A program made the position numbers and the translations under genes. A stretch of 36,788 nt of DNA, from the NCBI RefSeq assembly GCF_049671045.1, contig NZ_JBATUH010000023.1, positions 1-36,788 of the forward strand, read 5' to 3'. The notes beneath the pieces were generated by a model, which saw only the letters and a list, made by a program, of their open reading frames with translations, was not told the DNA's origin and made no database searches. Origin of the DNA: Parvibaculum sp049671045 (lineage in GTDB: Bacteria > Pseudomonadota > Alphaproteobacteria > Parvibaculales > Parvibaculaceae). Below are positions 24,848-34,927 of the stretch, in pieces. The stretch's first letter is position 1. Each line of letters begins with the position of its first letter.

Positions 24848-25666
24848 TTAACGATTTCTTGCGATATCTTTCACATTGGCCCAGACCGCAAGCGCATCCC
24901 TGAGCGGGGCCGCCTCATGTGTACGGATATAGTCGGCGCCGTTCACCGCAGCGATGAGTTCCGCCGCAAGCGTCGCTGCGCCCGCTTCGCCGGCGCCCCG
25001 GCCCGTCACGGCGCGGAGGAAGGATTTCCGCGACACGGAGATGAGCACCGGCAGGCCGAAACGGCCCTTGAGCTCGCCGAGACGCGCCAGCATGCTGAAC
25101 GAGGTTTCCGGGGCCGCGCCAAGGAAGAACCCCATGCCCGGATCGAGCACGATGCGTGAGCGCGCGATGCCTGCCGCCTCCAGCGCCGCGAGCCTCGCCT
25201 CGAAGAAGCGGCATACATGGCCCATGATGTCGCCATCGGGCGCCGCGCGCCTGTCCGCCTGCCCTTCCTGCACCGAATGCATGAGGATGAGGCCGCAATC
25301 CGCCTCGGCGATGGCGGGATAGAGCCCCGCATCCGGAAAGCCCTTGATATCGTTCAGCCAGGCGACACCGCGCTTCAGCGCATAGGCCTGCGTCTCGGGC
25401 CGGTAGCTGTCGACCGAAACCTCGATGCCCTCGGCAAGCAGGCGGTCGAGAACCGGCGCGAGGCGCGCGATCTCCTCCTCGGCGGAAACGGGCGCCGCAT
25501 CCGGATTGCTCGATGCGGGACCGAGATCGACGATATCCGCGCCGTCGCGAGCGAGCTTCAGCGCCTGCGCGATCGCGGCTTCGGGCGCGAGAAACCGGCC
25601 CCCGTCGGAAAAGGAATCCGACGTGATGTTGACGATGCCGAGAATTCTGGGAGCCGCGCTGTTCAT
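24848..25666 (-). CDS. folP: Dihydropteroate synthase, Sul2-like form
   Basis: The 272-residue enzyme joins p-aminobenzoate to the pterin pyrophosphate in folate synthesis. The general DHPS features are present: GIVNITSDSFSDGG (10-23), VSVDSYRPETQ (83-93), LNDIKGF and SRKSF (212-216). Elsewhere it departs from ordinary FolP and matches, from memory, the mobile sulfonamide-resistance enzyme Sul2. LGPASSNPDAAPVS (48-61) stands where E. coli has GGESTRPGA. DPGMGFFLGAAPETS (175-189) is about two residues longer than the E. coli loop. VSRKSFLRAVTGRG, GAATLAAEL and IRTHEAAPLRD follow. Length also equals Sul2 to within one residue. It sits in a normal chromosomal place, before glmM. It is therefore probably a naturally sulfonamide-tolerant housekeeping DHPS. 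Confidence 0.96.
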   Translation of the reverse strand: MNSAAPRILGIVNITSDSFSDGGRFLAPEAAIAQALKLARDGADIVDLGPASSNPDAAPVSAEEEIARLAPVLDRLLAEGIEVSVDSYRPETQAYALKRGVAWLNDIKGFPDAGLYPAIAEADCGLILMHSVQEGQADRRAAPDGDIMGHVCRFFEARLAALEAAGIARSRIVLDPGMGFFLGAAPETSFSMLARLGELKGRFGLPVLISVSRKSFLRAVTGRGAGEAGAATLAAELIAAVNGADYIRTHEAAPLRDALAVWANVKDIARNR

Positions 25667-25765
25667 GCGGCGGTTCTATCACATGGAGCGGCGGGCGGGC
25701 GAAGCGAAAGGCAAAAGGAGGCGTAGGACGCGTCCACGCTTCCCTTCGGCATCATCGGGCGCGCG

Positions 25766-26464
25766 TCAGTCTTCGCTGCCGAGCCAGTTATAGACGAGCC
25801 CCGCCAGCACCGCGCCGACGATGGGCGCGACCCAGAAGAGCCAGAGCTGTTCGATGGCCCAGCCGCCGACGAAGAGCGCAGGCCCCGTGCTCCGCGCCGG
25901 ATTGACCGAAGTGTTGGTGACCGGAATGCTGACGAGATGGATGAGCGTCAGCGCAAGGCCGATGGGAATGCCTGCGAAACCCGATGGCGCGGCTCTGGAC
26001 GTTGCCCCGAGGATCACGACCAGAAATCCGAAGGTCATGACGATTTCGCTGACGACGCCGGCCTGGAGGCTGTAGCCGCCGGGCGAATGCTCGCCATAGC
26101 CGTTCGCCGCAAGCCCGTTGACGGCGATGTCGTAGCCCGCCTTCCCCGTCGCGATGAAATAGAGCACGGCGGCGGCGGCAATCGCGCCCAGAACCTGCGC
26201 GACCACATAAGGCACGAGATCTCTCGCCGCAAATCGTCCGCCTACTGTCAATCCAACCGTCACTGCCGGGTTGAAATGGCCGCCCGAGATATGGCCAAGG
26301 GCATAGACCATGGTGAGCACCGTGAGGCCGAAGGCGAGCGCCACGCCCGCGAAACCGATGCCGAGTTCCGGGAACGCGGCGGCGAGCACCGCGCTGCCGC
26401 AGCCACCCAGTACGAGCCAGAAGGTGCCGATGAATTCCGCGGAAATGCGTTTCGTCAGTGTCAT
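25766..26464 (-). CDS. aqpZ: Aquaporin Z
   Basis: The 232-residue major intrinsic protein has six membrane segments and both Asn-Pro-Ala half-helix motifs, SGGHFNPAVTVG and TSVNPARSTGPA. The Arg after the second motif is the filter Arg of AqpZ. Residues around them fit a water channel rather than a glycerol channel, since there is no Asp after the second NPAR. GGGAGA precedes ATG 26464, and the upstream open frame has no ribosome site. It stands between folP and ftsH, which are neighbours in many proteobacteria. A terminator separates it from ftsH, so it is its own unit. Confidence 0.95.
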   Translation of the reverse strand: MTLTKRISAEFIGTFWLVLGGCGSAVLAAAFPELGIGFAGVALAFGLTVLTMVYALGHISGGHFNPAVTVGLTVGGRFAARDLVPYVVAQVLGAIAAAAVLYFIATGKAGYDIAVNGLAANGYGEHSPGGYSLQAGVVSEIVMTFGFLVVILGATSRAAPSGFAGIPIGLALTLIHLVSIPVTNTSVNPARSTGPALFVGGWAIEQLWLFWVAPIVGAVLAGLVYNWLGSED

Positions 26465-26565
26465 GCAAGGTTCTCCCTGGCAGATGGTCGCTACAGGATC
26501 GAACGCGCAAACTCGACTGAACGAAAGGCTAAGCAAGAGGCGCATGCTGCGCCAGCGGAACAATG

Positions 26566-26590
26566 AAAAAGGGAGGCCGCGGGGCCTCCC
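26566..26590 (-). terminator. Terminator of ftsH
   Basis: GGGAGGCC pairs perfectly with GGCCTCCC around a 4-base loop. On the minus strand TTTTT follows (26566-26570), and on the plus strand TTTT follows, so it can work both ways. It lies 46 bases after the ftsH stop. Confidence 0.88.
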
Positions 26591-26636
26591 TTTTCACTGT
26601 CTGCAATGGCGGTTTCAACCGCCATGGGGCATCCGG

Positions 26637-28556
<1,920 letters not shown>

Positions 28557-28656
28557 CGGCTTGACCTTCTGTCACCTGGTGAGCATCCGTCCCTCGTCTA
28601 GCACGGGGCGTGCCAGATCGGGGCCGATCATCCTCTTGAGTGCTTCTAATTCGAGA

Positions 28657-28685
28657 AGATAGGGTCGTTCCAAGGGTTTACCAAG
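28657..28685 (-). promoter_or_regulatory. RpoH (heat-shock sigma) promoter of ftsH
   Basis: On the minus strand CTTG (28682-28685), an 18-base spacer and CCTATCT (28657-28663) match the alphaproteobacterial RpoH pattern CTTG-N17/18-CYTATnT. The same stretch also reads as TTGGTA-N17-TATCTT for the housekeeping sigma. The start would be about 95 bases before ftsH. Confidence 0.65.
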
Positions 28686-28740
28686 CCCCGTTTCCCCGAA
28701 ACACGAAAGTGAAGTGTCGCAGCAGGGTGTAAGTTTCCCG

Positions 28741-30066
28741 TTACGGCGAATCGAGAAGCCGTCCCTTGAGAAGCCGGACCTCCGCCCTGACGTCCTTGCC
28801 GGGGAAGCCGATATGGGGCGCGCCGAGGAGCGCGCCCTCCTTCCATAATGCGGGTAGCGCAAGGAGCGCGGCGCGCGGCGCCTCGGGCATGGGCAGCCCC
28901 GCTTTCTTCAGCAGCGCCAGCCCTTCCGCGCCGAGCGCCCGCAGCCAGATGGCGCCGGCGGGGGCCGTCGTGAGTTTGACGGCGAAGCGCCCGTCCCATG
29001 CCCTCTCCCGCCCGCGCCTCAGCTCGATCGCGGGCGCGGCGAGCGCGGCGGCGGGCTCGCGAACCGCGAAGACGAGCCCCCGATCGAGCGACAGCTTGCA
29101 GCCATGCAGCGTGCGCCCATGGCCGAGCTGTCCCGCCTTGAGCGCGTCGTAAAGCGTCCTCAGCGCCTCGAAGCGGGGCGGATAGTCGCCGCCGCTCACG
29201 GCCTTGAGGATTTCGGCAAGCGCGCGCAGCGCGATCTCGTCCGCCACGAGCCCGAAACATTCCGGCGCAATGGCGATGAAGCCCTCCGGCGCCGGGCGCG
29301 TATGGGCGGCGAGAAAGGCGCGCGTATCGGCTTCCAGAGCGGCGCGCACCCGCGCCATATGGGCGGCCGTGTCGGCGAGGCGGCGCGCATCGAGGCCGAG
29401 CGTGCCCAGTTCGCCGAGAAGCCGCCGCGCCTTCACGCGGTCGAAGCGTTCATTCTCGTTGCTCGGATCGTGGATGGCTTCGAGCCCGGCCTTCTCGAGC
29501 GTCGCCGCGAGGCGGGCGCGAGGAAGACCGAGGAGCGGCCGCAGCAATCTCAAACACTGGCTCAGGGGCGGCGGCGCATCGAACCTGCGCGAGGGCGCCA
29601 TGGCGGCGAGCCCGTCGACGCCGCTCCCCCGTGCGAGGCGCAGGAGGAAGGTTTCCGCCTGATCGTCGAGATGGTGCGCGACGAGCAGGTCCTCCACTCC
29701 CTCCTTCCGGCAGGCTTCGGTGAGGAGCCGGTAGCGGGCGGCGCGCGCTGCCGCCTGGATGCCGGATTTCGGCTTCTCGCCCTTCCATTTGAGTATGCGA
29801 TGGGGAACGCCCAGAGCCGCCGCCATGCGCGCGGCGACCCGCGCTTCGGCCGCCGAGCCGGGCCTAAGCCCGTGATCCACCGTCAGGGCGATGAGATGGA
29901 CGCGCTTGCGCGCCCTCGCCCAGCGGGCGGCGAGGAAAAGAAGGGCAAGCGAATCGGGGCCGCCGGAAAAGGCGACGGCGAGGCGCGGCGCGGGCTCAAG
30001 CGCGCACAGCGCGCGGGCAAATTCCGCAGCGCCGACAGGGCCGGTCGATTCGCGTGAAGTGATCAT
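28741..30066 (-). CDS. tilS: tRNA(Ile)-lysidine synthetase
   Basis: The 441-residue N-type ATP pyrophosphatase attaches lysine to C34 of the AUA-reading tRNA-Ile, changing both its amino-acid identity and its codon. The ATP loop is SGGPDS (34-39). A VDHGLRPGSAAEA stretch and HHLDDQAETFLLRLARGSG follow, and the C-terminal half is the variable tRNA-binding part. I chose ATG 30066. A GTG at 30102 would add 12 residues. Its place between cpoB and ftsH is standard in Rhizobiales, where the Tol-Pal cluster runs into tilS-ftsH. Confidence 0.95.
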   Translation of the reverse strand: MITSRESTGPVGAAEFARALCALEPAPRLAVAFSGGPDSLALLFLAARWARARKRVHLIALTVDHGLRPGSAAEARVAARMAAALGVPHRILKWKGEKPKSGIQAAARAARYRLLTEACRKEGVEDLLVAHHLDDQAETFLLRLARGSGVDGLAAMAPSRRFDAPPPLSQCLRLLRPLLGLPRARLAATLEKAGLEAIHDPSNENERFDRVKARRLLGELGTLGLDARRLADTAAHMARVRAALEADTRAFLAAHTRPAPEGFIAIAPECFGLVADEIALRALAEILKAVSGGDYPPRFEALRTLYDALKAGQLGHGRTLHGCKLSLDRGLVFAVREPAAALAAPAIELRRGRERAWDGRFAVKLTTAPAGAIWLRALGAEGLALLKKAGLPMPEAPRAALLALPALWKEGALLGAPHIGFPGKDVRAEVRLLKGRLLDSP

Positions 30067-30129
30067 GCGGCGATCATCGCCTCCGGCGCGCGCCAAAGCC
30101 ACCGGAAGAAGGGACGGAAGATCGGCGGC

Positions 30130-31038
30130 TCAGCAACCCGCCTTCTGACGTTCGAGCTTGGCGCGAGCCACGATGGCGGGCGACGCCTGCGGGAACTGCT
30201 GCTTGAGCTGACCATAGGTGGCACAGGCCGCGTCCTTCTGGCCGAGCTGCGACAGGGTCATGCCGAGCTTCAGCAGGCTGTCAGGCGCCTTGGAGCTTTT
30301 GGAATAAGTCGTGTAGCCCTTGAGGAACGAGTCGGCGGCGTCCTTGTACTGGCCCTGCACGTAATAGGTTTCGCCGAGCCAATACTGGGCGTTGCCCGCG
30401 AGCGGGTCCTTCGGATGCTGGGCCAGAAACTGCTTCAGCGCGTCGCGCGCCTGCGGAAACTGGCCGCGCTTCAGAAGGTCGATCGCGAAATCATACTGAA
30501 CCTGCGCCGTTCCGTTGGGGAGCGTCACCGTCGGCTTTGCCTCGGCCTGCTTCGCGGGTGCGGCCGCGGGCGCGGATGCCGGCTGCCCGGCGGCGTTGCC
30601 CGCCCCTTGCGCCGGCGCGATCTGCTGGGGCGCGCCGGCACCGGAAGGCGCGGCGCCCGCTCCCTGATGCAGATCCTGGAAGCGCAGATCGACATCGCTC
30701 TTGAAGTTCTGGAGATCCTGATTCGTCTGCTCGATGCGGTGCGAGAGCTCTTCCACGCGGCCCGTCAGCACACGCACCTGATCTTCCATTTCGCTGAGGC
30801 GCGCCTGGGTGTCGGCTGAAAGGCCGCCACCGCCGCCGCCCGAATCGGGGCTGTAGGAGCCGGGCGACGAGGAATAGGCGCCGCTCTGAATGTCCGTGAC
30901 CGTGCGTTCGAGGCGATCGAGGCGGTTATTGACGGCGCGCAGGTCCGAATCGGCGGCAAAGGCGCCCAATGGAAGAAGCGCCGGAAGCGTGATCAGCGCG
31001 GCGCCCCCTGCCGCAACGAGGAATTTCGCTTTTATCAC
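30130..31038 (-). CDS. cpoB: Cell division coordinator CpoB (YbgF), TPR protein
   Basis: The 302-residue periplasmic protein has a signal peptide ending near Ala28 and a coiled-coil segment (about residues 33-55, RLDRLERTVTDIQ). A Ser/Gly-rich linker, a second coiled coil (about 83-115), an Ala/Pro-rich linker and a C-terminal TPR domain (about 180-300, AIDLLKRGQFPQARDALKQFL) follow. CpoB couples PBP1B activity to outer-membrane constriction through TolA. The start is GTG at 31038, preceded by GGAG. It follows pal by 221 bases that contain a hairpin. Confidence 0.93.
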   Translation of the reverse strand: MIKAKFLVAAGGAALITLPALLPLGAFAADSDLRAVNNRLDRLERTVTDIQSGAYSSSPGSYSPDSGGGGGGLSADTQARLSEMEDQVRVLTGRVEELSHRIEQTNQDLQNFKSDVDLRFQDLHQGAGAAPSGAGAPQQIAPAQGAGNAAGQPASAPAAAPAKQAEAKPTVTLPNGTAQVQYDFAIDLLKRGQFPQARDALKQFLAQHPKDPLAGNAQYWLGETYYVQGQYKDAADSFLKGYTTYSKSSKAPDSLLKLGMTLSQLGQKDAACATYGQLKQQFPQASPAIVARAKLERQKAGC

Positions 31039-31202
31039 TTGCTCCGCCCCAACAGAGATTCACGTCGCCGCGTATGTATGCGTGCCAGCGCCGCGCATGG
31101 CAATAAAACACATGGCGATGAGAAAAGAGAACTGCGACCAAATTGGGGCACGAAAACCGCCCCTGCCGCAATACGGGCCCGGCGCTGCGCCAGAAACACA
31201 GA

Positions 31203-31232
31203 AGCGCTCTCCCGCGTCAGCGGAAGAGCGCT
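31203..31232 (-). terminator. Hairpin after pal
   Basis: On the minus strand AGCGCTCT pairs with AGAGCGCT and encloses CCGC-TGAC-GCGG, followed by TCTGTGTTTCT. It lies 28 bases after the pal stop and probably reduces read-through into cpoB. The T tract is interrupted. Confidence 0.55.
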
Positions 31233-31259
31233 CCCGATCGATGGCTCAACGTCAGCCGA

Positions 31260-31763
31260 TTAGCTGCCGGCGCCCTCGGCAACCACCGTCACAGCGCGGC
31301 GGTTCTGGGCCCAGCACTCCTCGTTCGACTCGAGGCACACCGGACGCTCCTTGCCGTAGGAGATCGTCTTGACGCGGGCGGAGTCGACGCCGAGGCTGAC
31401 GAGGTAATCTTTCGCGGCATTGGCGCGGCGGGCGCCGAGCGCGAGGTTGTACTCACGCGTGCCGCGCTCGTCGGCATGGCCTTCGAGCGTGAACGTGAGG
31501 TTCGGATACAGCTTCATCCAGGCAGCCTGGCGCTGGAGCGTGGCCTTGCCTTCGTCCTTCAGGACCGACTTGTCCAGGTCGAAGAACACGCGATCACCAA
31601 CATTGGTGACGAGGTCCTGCTGGGTGCCGGGCTGAATGGCGGAGGAAGACGAGGACGGGGTGGTCGAGGCAGCGCCAGTCTCGGAGCTCGAGCTGCACGC
31701 GGCGACCATCAGGAAGGCTGCGGCCACGGCGGCGAACCGCAGGCCTGCATACGGGGACTTCAT
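31260..31763 (-). CDS. pal: Peptidoglycan-associated lipoprotein Pal
   Basis: The 167-residue outer-membrane lipoprotein has a lipobox LMVAAC with the lipidated Cys at residue 23 and a Ser/Thr-rich linker. The OmpA-like domain that binds meso-diaminopimelate of peptidoglycan follows (TLEGHADERGTREYNLALG, then ISYGKERP). Pal anchors the outer membrane to the wall and is recruited to the septum by TolB release. AAGGAGAG precedes the ATG. It has its own promoter at 31962-31990, so its level can exceed that of the other Tol proteins. Confidence 0.97.
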   Translation of the reverse strand: MKSPYAGLRFAAVAAAFLMVAACSSSSETGAASTTPSSSSSAIQPGTQQDLVTNVGDRVFFDLDKSVLKDEGKATLQRQAAWMKLYPNLTFTLEGHADERGTREYNLALGARRANAAKDYLVSLGVDSARVKTISYGKERPVCLESNEECWAQNRRAVTVVAEGAGS

Positions 31764-31961
31764 TCGGGTGCTCTCCTTTTAATCTCAAGCGGCCTAACGT
31801 GCCTCAGCGTTCCCTTATTACCGATGCATGCCAAACAGCCAAGCAAAAAGGTGTCCCTTTCTACCTGGAAGTCGAGGCTCTACAAAGTGGCCCGAAGTTC
31901 ATCCGAACCATGACACGCCGCCCGCAATTGGCCGACGCTGGGGTTGCCGTACCGCAACAAA

Positions 31962-31990
31962 ATACTAGCCACGACATTGTGGGGTGGCAA
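31962..31990 (-). promoter_or_regulatory. Promoter of pal
   Basis: On the minus strand TTGCCA (31985-31990) and TAGTAT (31962-31967) are 17 bases apart. The start near 31955 would give a leader of about 190 nt before pal, in which I recognise no known RNA element. This lies in the 378-base gap between tolB and pal. Confidence 0.6.
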
Positions 31991-32028
31991 GAACATTGGG
32001 AAGTCTGCGACTTTTCCGCATGCTGAAC

Positions 32029-32056
32029 GTGACATTTTTGCATCGTTTTATGTCAC
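32029..32056. other. Inverted repeat GTGACAT-N14-ATGTCAC
   Basis: Two perfect 7-base half sites are separated by 14 AT-rich bases, about 40 bases upstream of the pal -35 box. The spacing could suit a dimeric regulator or a hairpin. No regulator can be named. Confidence 0.35.
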
Positions 32057-32090
32057 GCCACATTGTCTTGCCGCCACCGGAGCGGCGAAA

Positions 32091-32121
32091 CCGGACCTCG
32101 CGCCGCGGGCGGGAGGTCCGG
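32091..32121 (-). terminator. Hairpin after tolB
   Basis: CCGGACCTC (32091-32099) pairs with GAGGTCCGG (32113-32121) over 9 bp, 20 bases after the tolB stop. Only TTTCG follows on the minus strand, so termination may be partial. Confidence 0.5.
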
Positions 32122-32141
32122 AGAATCGACCGATATGGACC

Positions 32142-33509
32142 TTACTGGATTCGCGGCGACCAGGCGGGGTCGGAAGCGAAGGTCGGCGTCGGCACGGGGC
32201 GCTCGTTGCGCCCGGTCAGATCGACCGACCAGAGCGCCGGGCCGCCCTGCGTGCCGCGCGTCTCGCGGAAGAACATGATGACGCGGCCGTTCGGCGCCCA
32301 TGTCGGGCCTTCATTATGGAAGCCTTCGGTGAGGATGCGGTCGCCCGTGCCGTCCGGCTTCATGACCCCGATGACGAACTGGCCGCTTATCATCTTGGTA
32401 TAGGCGATGAGGTCGCCACGTGGCGACCAGACGGGCGTGGCGTAGCGGCCCTGCCCGAAGCTGATGCGGCGCTGGTTCGAGCCGTCGGCATTCATCACGT
32501 AGATCTGCTGCGAGCCGCCGCGATCGGATTCGAAGGTGATCTGCGTTCCATCGGGCGAATAGCTCGGCGCGGTGTCGATCGCCGCCGTGGTGGTGAGGCG
32601 CGTCACCTTACGGCTGCGCAGGTCCATCGTGTAGATGTTCGAATTGCCGCCGCGCTGAAGGCTCATGATGACCTTCTGGCCGTCGGGAGAGAAGCGCGGG
32701 GCGAAGGTCATGCCGGGAAAATCGCCGACGACTTCCTGCTGTCCCGTCTCGATGTCGAGCAGGTAAACGCGCGGATTGTTGTTGTGATAGGAGAGATAGG
32801 TGATCTCCTGCGAGTTCGGGCTGAAGCGCGGGGTCAGCACGAGTTCGGCGCCGCTCGTCAGCGTGTGCGGGTTGTAGCCGTCCTGATCCATGATGGCGAG
32901 GCGCTTCACGCGGCGGTTCTTCGGCCCGCTCTCCGACACATAGACGACGCGCGTATCGAAATAGCCCTGCTCGCCGGTCAGCCGCTGGTAGATCGCATCG
33001 GCGATGAGATGCGCGACCCGGCGCCAGTTCTCCGGCGTCGTGAAGAACTGAAGCCCGGTGAGCTGCTGCTCGCCATAGACATCCCACAGGCGGAATTCGA
33101 CGCGCAGCCTTCCATCGGCCTCGAGCTTCGTCTGGCCGGTCACGAGCGCCTGCGAATTGATGACGCGCCAGTCGCCGAAACGCGGCGGGACGTTGATGTC
33201 GGCGATCTTCTCGATGAAGGACGCCTTGGAGAGCGGCCTGAACAGGCCCGACCGCTCGAGATCGTTGGTGATGACGCCCGCAATGTCCGAGCCGGCCGAT
33301 GCCTCCTGCCCCGGCGCGCCGACGAAATCGGTGATCGCGATGGGCATGGGCTCGGTGTTGCCTTGGTTAATGTCGATCTGCAGCGCGGCTTCGGCGGGCA
33401 CGGCCAACATGCACGCGGCGACGAGAACCAGCGCGAGATGAAACCTCGTCAAGACGCGCCGGGCGAGATTGCCTGATGCAACGCGACCAAAGCAGCGGAA
33501 ATCAAACAT
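32142..33509 (-). CDS. tolB: Tol-Pal system beta-propeller protein TolB
   Basis: The 455-residue periplasmic protein has a long basic signal peptide (cleavage after PAEA near residue 42), an N-terminal alpha/beta domain (DFVGAPG, DLERSGLFRPL) and a C-terminal six-blade propeller. The propeller repeats carry the usual SPDG/SPNS loops, for example TPRFSPNSQEI, APRFSPDGQKV and SYSPDGTQITFESDRGG. TolB holds Pal and hands it over when TolA pulls on it. AGGAGAGA precedes ATG 33509. The nine extra codons upstream cover the ribosome site and are not translated. Confidence 0.97.
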   Translation of the reverse strand: MFDFRCFGRVASGNLARRVLTRFHLALVLVAACMLAVPAEAALQIDINQGNTEPMPIAITDFVGAPGQEASAGSDIAGVITNDLERSGLFRPLSKASFIEKIADINVPPRFGDWRVINSQALVTGQTKLEADGRLRVEFRLWDVYGEQQLTGLQFFTTPENWRRVAHLIADAIYQRLTGEQGYFDTRVVYVSESGPKNRRVKRLAIMDQDGYNPHTLTSGAELVLTPRFSPNSQEITYLSYHNNNPRVYLLDIETGQQEVVGDFPGMTFAPRFSPDGQKVIMSLQRGGNSNIYTMDLRSRKVTRLTTTAAIDTAPSYSPDGTQITFESDRGGSQQIYVMNADGSNQRRISFGQGRYATPVWSPRGDLIAYTKMISGQFVIGVMKPDGTGDRILTEGFHNEGPTWAPNGRVIMFFRETRGTQGGPALWSVDLTGRNERPVPTPTFASDPAWSPRIQ

Positions 33510-33604
33510 CGCCGTCTCTCCTGCAAATAGGGTCATTCACCCACCCCGTTCCTTCTAGCACATACTCGCCCCGGGCCGCTCGCCGATCCAGCGCGCCTTT
33601 CGCG

Positions 33605-34453
33605 TCACAGCGCTCCGGCGAGCGAGAAGTTGAGTTCTATGTCGCGCCAGCTGTTGAATTTGTCCGCTGGCAGAAAATCATAAGGCGCACATTTGAGAAC
33701 CGCCTGCACCGCGCGCTCGGCAAAGAGCCTCGATATGCTGCCGCCGCCCGACTTCTCGATGGAGGGCCGGCCCACGATCGAGCCGTCCTGATTGAGCGAG
33801 AAGCTGATGGTGGCGAAAAGCTTGTCAGCATCGGGGCTGCCGGCGAGGTCGCCCATGTTCCAGCATTGCTGGATCTTCTGGCGCACGGCATCGACCTCGC
33901 TCGCCGTCATGGGCAAGTCGGGATTGTCCGTCTCGGAGGCGTCGGCCTTCTCGTCGGTCTGCTTGGCCTCGTCGGGCTGCGTCGCCTGATCGGGAATCTT
34001 GTTCAGAAGCGCCGCAATCTTCGTCGGGTCGAAGGCCGGCTTCTTGTTCTCGGGCTTCTTCTCGACGACCGGCTTTTTCGATTCCGGCTTCGGCGGCTCT
34101 TTCTTCTTTTTCTCTTCCGGCTTCTTCTCGGCCTTCTTTTCCGGAATGGGCTCGGGCTTCGCCTCGGGCGCGGGCGGCGTCGGCGCGGGCGCGGCCTTTT
34201 CGGGCTCGGGCTGCGGCACGGGCTTGGGCTTGTCAGGCTGGGGCTTCGGCGAAGGCTTCTCGACGGGCTTGGGCTGCTCCACCTTCTTCTTCGCCTGCCG
34301 CTTCAGATTGGTGACGTCGGCGACGGTGAGAAGCTCCACAGGCAGCACGCGCGTCGGCATCGGGGCAAGCTCCTTCGGCGAAGGAAGCACCACGATCGTC
34401 GCGATCAGTACCGCGGCGTGAAGCGCGGCGGAATAAAGAAGCGGCCTGCGCAT
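33605..34453 (-). CDS. tolA: TolA energy-transducing protein
   Basis: The 282-residue protein has one N-terminal membrane helix (LLYSAALHAAVLIATIVVL) with the Ser/His face that contacts TolQR. A long Pro/Lys/Glu-rich extension follows (about residues 55-165, with many KPxPKP and EKKxEKK repeats). The C-terminal globular TonB-like domain contains the QQCWNMGDLAG and QDGSIVGRPS stretches. It carries proton-motive energy from TolQR to TolB-Pal. The repeat-rich middle part makes its antisense strand look like a Gly/Phe-rich protein, which is an artefact. Confidence 0.93.
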   Translation of the reverse strand: MRRPLLYSAALHAAVLIATIVVLPSPKELAPMPTRVLPVELLTVADVTNLKRQAKKKVEQPKPVEKPSPKPQPDKPKPVPQPEPEKAAPAPTPPAPEAKPEPIPEKKAEKKPEEKKKKEPPKPESKKPVVEKKPENKKPAFDPTKIAALLNKIPDQATQPDEAKQTDEKADASETDNPDLPMTASEVDAVRQKIQQCWNMGDLAGSPDADKLFATISFSLNQDGSIVGRPSIEKSGGGSISRLFAERAVQAVLKCAPYDFLPADKFNSWRDIELNFSLAGAL

Positions 34454-34463
34454 ACCTGACTGA

Positions 34464-34925
34464 CTATCTGGCCGGAGCCTTTGCGGCGGGCGCCTGCTGC
34501 ACGGAATCCGTCACGAGCCCCACCTTGCTGTAACCGGCAGCGTTGATACGGCCCATCACATCCATGACGCGGCCATAATCGATCGAGCTGTCGGCGCGGA
34601 CAAAAATGCGCTGCTCATAGCCATTCTGCGCGATGGCCTCAAGCCGCGGCACGAGCGCATCGGCCTCGACTTCGGTTTCCTGCAGGAATATCTGCCCGGT
34701 CGACTTGATCGTGATGGTCAGCGGCTCCTTGTCCTCGGAAAGGGGCGCGGCCTGCGTCTTCGGCAGATCGACGGGAACGCCGACCGTGAGGAGCGGAGCG
34801 GCCACCATGAACACGATGAGCAGCACCAGCATGACGTCGACCATCGGCGTCACGTTGATCTCGGACATGGGCGCGCGCCTGTACTTGCTGCGCCCGCGTT
34901 GCCCGCCCTGAACGGAAAACGCCAT
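34464..34925 (-). CDS. tolR: TolR, ExbD-family proton channel subunit
   Basis: The 153-residue protein has a short cytoplasmic part ending MSEINVTPMVDV, one membrane helix with the proton-carrying Asp in VDVMLVLLIVF, and a periplasmic domain (VDLPKT near its start, the peptidoglycan-binding part after it). ATG 34925 starts 2 bases after the tolQ stop. A TTG at 34931 would overlap the tolQ stop by 4 bases and add two residues. Either start is translationally coupled to tolQ. Confidence 0.95.
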   Translation of the reverse strand: MAFSVQGGQRGRSKYRRAPMSEINVTPMVDVMLVLLIVFMVAAPLLTVGVPVDLPKTQAAPLSEDKEPLTITIKSTGQIFLQETEVEADALVPRLEAIAQNGYEQRIFVRADSSIDYGRVMDVMGRINAAGYSKVGLVTDSVQQAPAAKAPAR

Positions 34926-34927
34926 GA

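Noticed and set aside
24848..25666. folP as an acquired resistance gene
   Set aside because: There is no integron, ISCR element, transposase or change of base composition around it, and its neighbours are the native glmM and ftsH region. An ancestral chromosomal gene explains it better.
33999..34421. Gly/Phe/Ser-rich protein opposite tolA
   Set aside because: It is the complement of the Lys/Pro/Glu repeats of TolA, with no ribosome site.
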